From: Solirubrobacteraceae bacterium
GTDB taxonomy: Bacteria > Actinomycetota > Thermoleophilia > Solirubrobacterales > Solirubrobacteraceae
Assembly (NCBI GenBank): GCA_017744415.1
Contig: JAGIBJ010000069.1
Location: 1 to 38,577 of the forward strand
Direction of reading: 5' to 3'
DNA: 38,577 nucleotides
Made by a program: the position numbers and the translations under genes. Of the stretch, positions 31,263 to 38,577 are shown in pieces. A model generated the notes under the pieces. The model had not been told where the DNA came from. It made no database searches and saw nothing but the letters and a program-made list of their open reading frames with translations. How positions within the stretch are numbered: position 1 is the stretch's first letter; each line of letters begins with the position of its first letter.

Positions 31263-31811
31263 ATGCCGACCACCAGCCAGACCTCAACGACCATCCCCGC
31301 GCCGCGCCCCAGTGGCATCGATCTCGCGCTCTTCGTGCTCGGCACGGCGCTCGCGATGTTCCTCGCGTACCTCAGCCACACCGACGGCCCGACGGCCTCG
31401 CCCGCCGACGGCGGACCGTTCGAGGTGAGCGTATGGGCCGTGCCCGGCATGTTGCTCGTCACGCTGCCGATGCTGTGGCGCACGACCGCGCCGTTCGTCG
31501 CGCTCGGCGGCCTGACCGCCGGCCTGTTGGCGCACGTCGCGATCTTCGGTGAGCTCGTGCACTGCGGCGCCGTCTACCCGATCATCGCGGTGCTGGCGTA
31601 CGCGGTCGCCCGCCGCCTGCGGGGCCGCGACCGCGTCATCGGCTTCGCGCTCACGATGCTCGCGGTCTTCACCACCGGGGCCACCGAGGTGCTCGGCATC
31701 GAGACCGTCGAGATGGGCATCCCGCTGGCGCTGCTCGGCTTCGGCCTCGGCGCGTTCGTCGCCAGCCGCCAGCCGCTGGTCGCGATCCGCGAAGAGATGG
31801 CCACCGCCTGA
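31263..31811 (+). CDS. Membrane-only paralogue of the sensor kinases (182 residues)
   Basis: A 182-residue protein with about five or six hydrophobic segments from residue 19 to 170. It matches the membrane half of the two degenerate kinases downstream: DGPTASPADGGPF (41-53), VSVWAVPGMLL, LPMLWRTTAP (68-77), and LVHCGAVYP with Cys101. The paralogues align to about the end of the last helix (GFGLGAFVASR); here the protein stops after REEMATA, where they continue into the coiled coil. The 3' flank holds no kinase remnant, so this looks like a clean short form, not decay. AAGGGAA precedes the ATG. It is the first gene of the plus-strand sensor group and could be an accessory sensor subunit. Confidence 0.72.
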   Translation: MPTTSQTSTTIPAPRPSGIDLALFVLGTALAMFLAYLSHTDGPTASPADGGPFEVSVWAVPGMLLVTLPMLWRTTAPFVALGGLTAGLLAHVAIFGELVHCGAVYPIIAVLAYAVARRLRGRDRVIGFALTMLAVFTTGATEVLGIETVEMGIPLALLGFGLGAFVASRQPLVAIREEMATA

Positions 31812-31857
31812 GGCGGCTGACCCGCAACTTCCGGCCCCGGGGGTGGGCTGGGAGCGA

Positions 31858-31909
31858 CGTCATCCCTCCGGTGGACCGCGCAGGTGCGGACTCCCTCGGA
31901 GGGATGACG
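31858..31909. promoter_or_regulatory. 13-bp inverted repeat before the first degenerate kinase gene
   Basis: CGTCATCCCTCCG (31858-31870) and CGGAGGGATGACG (31897-31909) are perfect inverted arms 26 bp apart. The right arm also takes part in a small local dyad (TCCCT-CGG-AGGGA). The arms share the GTCATCCC core with the boxes at 31146-31198. They sit about 62 bp before the ATG at 31971, so an operator for the local regulator is plausible; a terminator after the 182-residue gene is an alternative. Confidence 0.55.
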
Positions 31910-31970
31910 CGCGTTTGCGCCATGGCCAGCAGGCTTGGGACACTCAGGCCGCCCACCGACGACCATCGAC

Positions 31971-33125
31971 ATGCCCGCTTTCCTTCCAGCGCTCCGACCG
32001 CGCATCGGCCGCGCCGACCTCGTGTTCTGGCTCCTCGTCACCGTGCTCGCGGTGCTGCAGGGCTGGGACAACCACCACAACGGGTGGCAGAACCTCCCCG
32101 CCGACGGCGGCCCGATCCTTGTCAGCGCCTGGGCGGTGCCGACCTTCGTGCTCCTCAGCCTGCCGCTCCTCTGGCGCAGCACCGCGCCCGTGCAGGCGCT
32201 CGCCGCGAGCCTTGCCGTGCTGGCGTTCCAGGCGGTCGCGTTCGCCCCGATGGTCCGCTGCGGCACCGCCTTCCCGCTCGCCGCGATCCTCTCCTACGCG
32301 ATCGGAGCCCGTACGACCGGGTGGCACCAGCGCGTCGGCGTGGGCGTGATCGTCGCAACGGTGTGCTTCGTCGGCGCGACGGACGTGCCGGGGTTCGGCG
32401 TGGTCGTCGTCGGACTTCCGCTCTGTCTGGTTGCCTTCGGTATCGGCCGGCTCGCCGCAGGGCGCACCCTGATGGCGGTCGCGCTCGAGGAACAGACGGC
32501 GACGCTGCAGGCAGCGCGTGACGAGCGCGCCCGGCTCGAGGTCGCGACCGACCGCGCCGAGCTCTCGGGCGAGCTCGACGCGTTGCTCCAGCGGCGGCTG
32601 CGTACGCTCGCGGGCCTCGCCGACGGCGCCGGCGAGGGCCTCACTCCGGCCGCGGCGACAGCGCGACTCGCGCACATCGAGGCGGAGAGCCGGGCCACGC
32701 TCGACGAGATGCGCGAGCTCGTCGGCGCGCTCCGCGGCACCGACGGCGCGCTCGTGACCTCGCCGGTGCCGACGCTCACGTCGCTGGAGGCCCTGGTCGT
32801 TCGAACGCGCGGGCCGCGGTCGCAGGTGGTAGTGGAGGGCGACCCCCGGGTGCTGCCGCCAGGCGTCGAGCTCTCCGCCTACCGCATCGTGGAGCATCTG
32901 CTCGCGGCGCTCGACGATGCGCCTGGGGTCGAGGTGCTCGTGCGCTTCGAGGCGGATCAACTCGAGCTGCGGGTCCACGGGCAGCCGCGCCGCCGTGCCG
33001 ACCTCACCGGCAGCCTCGCGAAAGCTCGCGCCCGAGCCGGACTGCATGACGGGACCGTCTCGAGCTCCATCTCGGGTGCCCGCGTCGTGGCCACCGCGAC
33101 CCTTCCCATGCTGGCAGGGGCGTGA
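31971..33125 (+). CDS. Degenerate NarL-type histidine kinase A (pseudokinase sensor)
   Basis: A 384-residue protein. The membrane domain (about 15-165) has ADGGPILVSAWAVP, LPLLWRSTAP (64-73) and VRCGTAFP with Cys97. The dimerisation helix follows (about 173-255), but where HisKA_3 kinases have ELHD this reads ELDA (201-204), placing Asp203 at the phospho-acceptor position. The ATPase-like domain has LPPGVELSAYRIVEHL (295-310), yet the N-box Asn is missing (EHLLAALDDA) and the G-box is not recognisable. Autophosphorylation is therefore unlikely. It is 1 nt before the intact kinase gene, so the two are tightly coupled. Start ATG 31971 has no strong ribosome site. Confidence 0.82.
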   Translation: MPAFLPALRPRIGRADLVFWLLVTVLAVLQGWDNHHNGWQNLPADGGPILVSAWAVPTFVLLSLPLLWRSTAPVQALAASLAVLAFQAVAFAPMVRCGTAFPLAAILSYAIGARTTGWHQRVGVGVIVATVCFVGATDVPGFGVVVVGLPLCLVAFGIGRLAAGRTLMAVALEEQTATLQAARDERARLEVATDRAELSGELDALLQRRLRTLAGLADGAGEGLTPAAATARLAHIEAESRATLDEMRELVGALRGTDGALVTSPVPTLTSLEALVVRTRGPRSQVVVEGDPRVLPPGVELSAYRIVEHLLAALDDAPGVEVLVRFEADQLELRVHGQPRRRADLTGSLAKARARAGLHDGTVSSSISGARVVATATLPMLAGA

Positions 33126-33126
33126 G

Positions 33127-34257
33127 GTGGACCTGCGCCGCACGCAACGGTGGTCGGCGGGGCTGGCCTTCGGCGTCTTCGCGCTGGAACTCGTGACCGG
33201 TGCCCACGCCGCCACGGCGGGCTGGTCGGCCATGCTCGCCGGGACGATGCCCTGGTACCGGCGCGCGCCTGGCGCCGCCATCGGGGCCGCACTCGCTGGC
33301 GCCGCCGCCATCGCGCTGCAGGGGGCGTTCATCTCGGACACGCTCCTCGCGGGTGAGGGCTTCGCTCTGCTCGTGATTCCGGCGGCGACGGTGTTCTTCC
33401 TGGCCCGTGAGGTCGGCGGGGTGCCCGCCATCGTCGCGGGGGCGGCCGTCACCATCGCCGCGCTCTTCGCCGGGCTCACGGCCGAGCCCGATTCGCTGGT
33501 CCCCGTCGTCATGCCGATCGCGATGGCCGCGATCGCCGGATCTGCGGTGCGCTCTCGAGACCTCGTCGCCCGTCAGCTCAGCGAGCGCGCGGCCGAACTG
33601 GAGGCTGAGCGCGAGACCTACGCCGAACTCTCGGTGCGGTACGAGCGGGCGCGGATCGCCGCCGAGCTGCACGACATCGTCGCGCACGCGATCAGCCTGA
33701 TGGTCGTGCAGGCCGGTGCGGGGCAGCGCCTCGCCGACGTCGACCCGGATGCGGCGGCCGAGGCGTTCAAGCACATCGGCGACGCCGCCCGACAGGCCCA
33801 GGACGACATGGAACGGCTCATCGGTCTCCTCGCCGACGACCGCGAAGACGGATCGCCGCCCGATCTCGCCCTCGTTGGCGAGCTCGTCCGTCGCGCCCAG
33901 GGAAGCGGGCTCGCGGTCACGCTGCGGCTCGAGGGAGAACGCGCGGGATACCCCGCGGAGATCGCGCGCTCGGCATACCTGGTGGTCCGTGAGGGGCTCA
34001 CGAACGCACTGCGGTACGCCGCAGGCGCGGAGGTCGAGGTGCTCGTCGCCGGAGCAGCCGCCGGCCTGCGCGTCGAGGTGCGCAACGGCCCCGCCACGGG
34101 CGGCGACGTCCACGTCGATCTCGGCGGTGGCACCGGCGTCGCCGGCTTGAGGGAACGCCTCGGCCGCATCGGCGGTCGCCTCGATGCCGGTCCGTCGTCC
34201 GACGGGGGCTGGCTGCTGAGCGCCGAGCTCCCGCGCGCTGTCGCCACCATCCACTGA
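33127..34257 (+). CDS. Sensor histidine kinase, HisKA_3 / NarL-partner type
   Basis: A 376-residue membrane histidine kinase. Hydrophobic segments (about 11-140) form a compact sensor domain that does not share the Cys-Gly and GGP motifs of the neighbouring paralogues. The HisKA_3 motif RIAAELHDIVAHAISLMVVQ, split around His182, is intact. The ATPase domain keeps the N-box Asn293 (REGLTNALRYA) and a G-box GTGVAGLRERL (336-346). It should autophosphorylate on His182 and pass the phosphate to a NarL-type regulator, most likely the one encoded divergently. The GTG at 33127 is preceded by GGCAGGGGCGTGAG, and the start lies 1 nt after the previous stop. Confidence 0.9.
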   Translation: MDLRRTQRWSAGLAFGVFALELVTGAHAATAGWSAMLAGTMPWYRRAPGAAIGAALAGAAAIALQGAFISDTLLAGEGFALLVIPAATVFFLAREVGGVPAIVAGAAVTIAALFAGLTAEPDSLVPVVMPIAMAAIAGSAVRSRDLVARQLSERAAELEAERETYAELSVRYERARIAAELHDIVAHAISLMVVQAGAGQRLADVDPDAAAEAFKHIGDAARQAQDDMERLIGLLADDREDGSPPDLALVGELVRRAQGSGLAVTLRLEGERAGYPAEIARSAYLVVREGLTNALRYAAGAEVEVLVAGAAAGLRVEVRNGPATGGDVHVDLGGGTGVAGLRERLGRIGGRLDAGPSSDGGWLLSAELPRAVATIH

Positions 34258-34289
34258 ACCCTGTCGCCCCACGCCATCGAGGACTCCTC

Positions 34290-35441
34290 ATGCCCAGCTC
34301 CCTCCGCGGCCTGCGGCCGCATCCCACACGCCTCGACCTGGCCGTCACGCTCCTGATGACGGCGCTCGGCCTGGTGCTCGCCCGCAGCAACTACCTCGAG
34401 GGCCCGACCGCGACCCCCGAGGAGGGCGGCCCGTTCGTGGTGAGCGTCTGGGTGATCCCGGCGTTCCTCCTCATCACGCTGCCGCTGCTCTGGCGGAGCA
34501 CCGCCCCGCGTGCCGCCCTCGGCGCCGTTGTGCTCGCTCTGGCGGTCCACGCGGTCCTCTTCGGCGAGATCGTGCGCTGTGGCGTGGCCTTCCCGACGAT
34601 CGGCTTCCTCGCGTTCGCCGCCGCCACGCTCGGCCCGCGCGCGCGGCGCCAAGGGTTGACACTGGCGATCGTGGCGACGCTGCTCGTCGGGGTGTTCGAC
34701 GCGCTCAGCGCCAACGTGCTGGTGGTCGGAATGCCCGTCACGCTCGTCTCGTTCGGCCTCGGACTGCTCGCCGCGAGCCGCTCGCGCATGGTCGCCCGGT
34801 TGCGCGACCAGACCGACGAGCTTCAGCATGCCCGCGACGAACGCGCTCGCCTGGAGGTCGCCACCGACCGCGCCGATCTCTCCGGCGAGCTCGACGCGCT
34901 CCTGCAGCAGCGCCTGAGCACGTTGGCGGCGCTCGCGCAGGACGGCGGGGCGCTGGCCGACGGCGCCGAGGCCGCGGCGACGCTCGCTCGCATCGAGCAG
35001 GAGAGTCGCGCGACGCTCAACGACATGCGGCAACTCGTGGGCTCGCTCCGCGGCACCGATGGCGCGATCGCCACCGCCCCGATGCCGACCCTCACGTCGC
35101 TCGAGGCGCTGGTGGTCCGCACGCGCGGGCCACGGTCGCGTGTCGTGGTCGAGGGCGATCCGCGCGTGCTGCCGCCGGGCGTCGAACTCTCGGCCTACCG
35201 CATCGTCGAGCATCTGATCGGCGCGCTCGACGACGCGCCGGGCGTCGAGGTACGCGTGGGCTTCGCCGCCGACCGGCTTGAGCTTCGCGTGCAGGGCAAC
35301 CAGCGTCGCCGCGGCGAGTTCGCGAGCAACCTCGCCAAGGCGCGGGCCCGCGTCGAGTTGCACGATGGCACGCTCTCCAGCCGGAGCTCCGGGCAGCGCA
35401 TCGAGACGACCGCCACGTTGCCGATGCTCGCTCGCGCATGA
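34290..35441 (+). CDS. Degenerate NarL-type histidine kinase B (pseudokinase sensor)
   Basis: A 383-residue close paralogue of degenerate kinase A. Membrane domain: EGPTATPEEGGPFVVSVW (37-54), LPLLWRSTAP (64-73), VRCGVAFP with Cys97. Dimerisation helix: again ELDALLQQRL with Asp202 in place of the phospho-acceptor His. The ATPase-like half has LPPGVELSAYRIVEHL followed by IGALDDAPGVEV, lacking the N-box Asn. Blocks such as VVRTRGPRS and VVVEGDPRVLPPG are nearly identical to paralogue A, so the loss of catalytic residues predates the duplication or is under selection. It lies 32 bp after the intact kinase gene. The AGGACTCCTC before the ATG offers a moderate ribosome site. Confidence 0.82.
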   Translation: MPSSLRGLRPHPTRLDLAVTLLMTALGLVLARSNYLEGPTATPEEGGPFVVSVWVIPAFLLITLPLLWRSTAPRAALGAVVLALAVHAVLFGEIVRCGVAFPTIGFLAFAAATLGPRARRQGLTLAIVATLLVGVFDALSANVLVVGMPVTLVSFGLGLLAASRSRMVARLRDQTDELQHARDERARLEVATDRADLSGELDALLQQRLSTLAALAQDGGALADGAEAAATLARIEQESRATLNDMRQLVGSLRGTDGAIATAPMPTLTSLEALVVRTRGPRSRVVVEGDPRVLPPGVELSAYRIVEHLIGALDDAPGVEVRVGFAADRLELRVQGNQRRRGEFASNLAKARARVELHDGTLSSRSSGQRIETTATLPMLARA

Positions 35442-35569
35442 GCCGGGCCATGCTCGGCGCGGCGCCCACCGCCGCATAGCCACGAAGTCCAGTGGCAGCA
35501 CGGAGGTCGCCGATCATTGCGATCCGCAGCATGTGGCGTGACCACCTCGTCCGACCACGGAACCCGCTC

Positions 35570-36652
35570 ATGTCTTCCACGACCCGCCGCGGCGTCGCGC
35601 TCGCCGTGACGCTCACCACCGCCCTGCTGCCCGGGGCGGCGCAGGCCAAGACCACCGTCGTCGCGACGGGCATCGACAACCCGCGGGGCCTCTCGCTCGC
35701 CCCCGACGGCACGCTCTACGTCGCCGCCGCGGGCACCGGCGGCAAACGCGGCTGCTTCCTCGACCCGGAAGGCGGCGACACCGTCTGCTTCGGCAAGACG
35801 GGCAAGGTGCTCGCCATCAAGGACGGCCGGACGACGACGGTCGCGAGCGGTCTGCTTTCGGCCGCGAACCGCGACGGGAGCTTCGCCACGGGCGCGGACG
35901 CGGTGTCGGTCGCGCCGGACGGGACCGTGCAGACGGTGATCACGTCGAGCACGAAAGGCCAGGTCGCCACGGCCCCCGCGTTCGTGCGGGCCCAGGTCGG
36001 CAACCTCTACGCGGTCGCCGGCACCACGAAGACGAAGCTCGGCGCGATCTCGCCGCTGGAGTGGACCACGAACATCGACGGGGTCAAGAACGACCGCAAT
36101 TCGAACCCCTATGGCGTCCTCGCGCTCGCCGGTCACACCCTCGTGGCCGACGCCGGCGCCAACGCGATCATCGACGTCCCCGCGGGCGGCGCGCCGAAGG
36201 TCTTCTCGGTGATCCCGCTCCAGAAGAAGCAGCAGCCCGTACCGACCTCGCTCGCGCTCGGCCCGGATGGCAGCGTGTACGTCGGCGAGCTCGCGCTCGG
36301 CTCCGGCCCCGGCAAGGCACGGATCTGGAAGCTGCCCGCCGCTGGCGGCGCGCCGACGCTCTACGCCACCGGCTTCACCGCCATCACCGGCCTCGCGTTC
36401 GCGCCCGACGGCACGCTCTACGTGACCGAGCTCTCCGCGAACATCGAGAAGGGCGCCCCGGGCGCCGTGGTGAAGGTGACGCCCGACGGCAAGCGCACCA
36501 CGATCTCGGAGCAAGGCCTGATGTTCCCCGCCGGCGCCGCCGCGGATGCCACCGGCGTCTACGTCTCGGCATTCAGCACCCTGCCCGCCAAGACGCCGAA
36601 GAGGTCGCCGTTCCGGGGCGCCGGGGGCTCGATCATCAAGATCACGCCCTAG
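35570..36652 (+). CDS. Secreted ScyD/ScyE-family beta-propeller protein
   Basis: A 360-residue protein with a signal peptide (1-27, ending GAAQA) and NHL/SMP-like repeats. Recurrent LSLAPDGTLYVA, LALGPDGSVYVGE and LAFAPDGTLYVTE strands mark propeller blades, and GNNPYGV-type NSNPYGVLA occurs around residue 182. ScyD/ScyE are named from the scytonemin cluster, but family members occur in many bacteria without it, so no specific pathway is implied. It is probably exported; ligand unknown. The ATG at 35570 is chosen because a proper signal peptide starts there. Its position after the sensor locus may be incidental. Confidence 0.85.
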   Translation: MSSTTRRGVALAVTLTTALLPGAAQAKTTVVATGIDNPRGLSLAPDGTLYVAAAGTGGKRGCFLDPEGGDTVCFGKTGKVLAIKDGRTTTVASGLLSAANRDGSFATGADAVSVAPDGTVQTVITSSTKGQVATAPAFVRAQVGNLYAVAGTTKTKLGAISPLEWTTNIDGVKNDRNSNPYGVLALAGHTLVADAGANAIIDVPAGGAPKVFSVIPLQKKQQPVPTSLALGPDGSVYVGELALGSGPGKARIWKLPAAGGAPTLYATGFTAITGLAFAPDGTLYVTELSANIEKGAPGAVVKVTPDGKRTTISEQGLMFPAGAAADATGVYVSAFSTLPAKTPKRSPFRGAGGSIIKITP

Positions 36653-36661
36653 CGCTGGCCG

Positions 36662-36691
36662 CGGGGCCGCCCGCCGCCCGGCGCGGCCCCG
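36662..36691 (+). terminator. Terminator hairpin after the propeller gene
   Basis: CGGGGCCGC (36662-36670) and GCGGCCCCG (36683-36691) pair perfectly over 9 bp with a 12-nt loop, 9 nt after the stop. Confidence 0.6.
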
Positions 36692-36750
36692 TCGCAGCGG
36701 CTCGCGGGCAACCTCGCAGGCAAGTGCACGTGGCTCGTGGCGCGGCTCGG

Positions 36751-36756
36751 TAGCGT
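36751..36756 (+). promoter_or_regulatory. Candidate -10 box (TAGCGT), leaderless maf promoter
   Basis: TAGCGT ends 7 nt before the ATG at 36764; no Shine-Dalgarno sequence lies between. This supports 36764 as the start and a leaderless transcript. Confidence 0.38.
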
Positions 36757-36763
36757 CCGGGCC

Positions 36764-37405
36764 ATGCCGCAGGCGCAGCCCAATACGGATCCGATCCCGC
36801 GAGCGCAGGCGCAGGCCGGCGGAATGTTCATCCCGCCGATCCTGGCCAGCGCTTCGCCGCAGCGCACGGCGATCCTCACGCAGTTGGGGATCGCCCACCG
36901 CGTGATCGTTGCCGACGTCGACGAGGTGATGAGTGGCGAGCCCGACGCGGTCGCCGAGCAGAACGCTCGCGCCAAGGCCCACGCCGTCGCGCGCAGCCAG
37001 CCCTTCGCCACCGTGATCGGTAGCGACACCATCGTGCTCACCGACGAGGGCGAGATCCTCGGCAAGCCGGCCGACCTCGACGAGGCCCGCGAGATGCTGG
37101 GCGGCAAGCTCCTCGGCCGCACCCACACGGTCGTCAGTGGACTCGCCCTCGCAGGCCCCGGGCAGCGCTCGACACGCAGCGGTGTCGATCGCACGACCGT
37201 GCGCATGCGCACGCTCAGCGCGCAGGAACTCGAGCGTCACCTTGCGCACGGAGAGTGGGAGGGACGCGCCGGCGCCTACGCGATCCAGGGTCGCGGGGCC
37301 GGCCTGGTCGAAGCCATCGAGGGCGATTACCTCAATGTGGTCGGGCTTCCCGTGGCATTGATGGCCCGTCTCGCCCCCGACCTCCTGGACCGCGCGCCCA
37401 CCTGA
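36764..37405 (+). CDS. maf: Maf-like nucleotide pyrophosphatase
   Basis: A 213-residue Maf/HAM1-type protein. The substrate-binding LASASPQR lies at 27-34, the catalytic acid motif VIGSDTIV near 85-92, GRTHTVVSGL around 125, and the C-terminal AYAIQGRGAGLVE plus GDYLNVVGLPV are typical. Maf proteins hydrolyse dTTP, UTP or modified nucleotides to monophosphates; some act on septum formation. The second motif residue is Gln (SPQR rather than SPRR). The first 20 residues form a Gln/Ala/Pro-rich extension; a shorter start at 36824 would remove it. It precedes mreB, a common neighbour. Confidence 0.9.
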   Translation: MPQAQPNTDPIPRAQAQAGGMFIPPILASASPQRTAILTQLGIAHRVIVADVDEVMSGEPDAVAEQNARAKAHAVARSQPFATVIGSDTIVLTDEGEILGKPADLDEAREMLGGKLLGRTHTVVSGLALAGPGQRSTRSGVDRTTVRMRTLSAQELERHLAHGEWEGRAGAYAIQGRGAGLVEAIEGDYLNVVGLPVALMARLAPDLLDRAPT

Positions 37406-37491
37406 CCGGGCCGGTCCAGCGGGCGTGAGAGCAGCGGTTCTGGCCTGCTCCGCGCCGCAAGCGAAACTCCGCCTCGCTGGAAACGGGCGAG

Positions 37492-38577
<1,086 letters not shown>

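Overview
This window reads as a chromosomal segment of a high-G+C actinobacterium, most likely class Thermoleophilia (Solirubrobacterales/Patulibacter-like). The evidence is indirect: strong GC bias at third codon positions, frequent GTG starts, tightly overlapping genes, and a core string tig ... clpP-clpX ... valS-folC-(small membrane ORF)-ndk ... maf-mreB. The ClpP sequence also looks like the form seen in that class. The lineage is an inference from gene order and protein style; no 16S rRNA is present. I see no insertion sequences, CRISPR arrays, phage genes or rRNA.

Layout. 1-1226: end of an ABC exporter (ATPase tail plus ABC-2 permease). 1357-3351: a two-domain fatty acyl-CoA reductase. 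3431-6503: CPA1 antiporter, then on the minus strand a CoA-pyrophosphatase-type Nudix enzyme overlapping an OsmC-like peroxidase, and a secreted CAP-domain protein. 6769-7705: three tRNA genes (Pro-UGG, Arg-UCU, His-GUG) with a DUF1643 gene antisense between them. 7767-11110: membrane-anchored polysaccharide deacetylase, divergent aldose-1-epimerase, GAF-HD-GYP phosphodiesterase. 11135-13928 (minus): FAD reductase plus molybdopterin oxidoreductase pair and a divergent NRAMP-like transporter. 14039-15073: secreted coiled-coil transglycosylase. 15198-16986 (minus): DUF3817-like membrane protein, L-2-hydroxyglutarate oxidase and a 48-residue ORF. 17070-23834: trigger factor, a fatty-acid desaturase with its own ferredoxin reductase, ClpP, ClpX and two small proteins. 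23835-24205: a 371-bp gene-free stretch with a long terminator and two tandem related hairpins before valS. 24206-29498: valS, folC, a 45-residue membrane protein, a 145-residue membrane/coiled-coil protein, ndk. 29604-35441: an unusual two-component locus. 35570-38577: ScyD/ScyE-like secreted propeller, Maf, and the start of mreB (cut by the window end).

The most unusual region is 29604-35441. A NarL-type response regulator carries a degenerate class III nucleotide-cyclase domain at its N terminus and is followed by an orphan LuxR-type HTH protein. Divergent to them lie a membrane-only sensor paralogue, a degenerate histidine kinase, an apparently intact histidine kinase, and a second degenerate kinase. 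The three paralogues share a membrane domain with an invariant Cys-Gly, while the intact kinase has a different membrane part. Operator-like inverted repeats sit in the divergent promoter region and again before the first degenerate kinase. This looks like a multi-component membrane sensor built from one catalytic kinase and several non-catalytic relatives; that function is inferred, not shown.

A second theme is lipid chemistry. The fatty acyl-CoA reductase (fatty alcohol formation) and the DesA3/Rv3230c-like desaturase system (Delta9 unsaturation) both act on acyl-CoAs. The desaturase module is inserted between tig and clpP, which are usually adjacent. A third recurrent feature is a TANNNT -10-like box 6-11 nt before several start codons that lack a Shine-Dalgarno sequence, suggesting frequent leaderless transcription.
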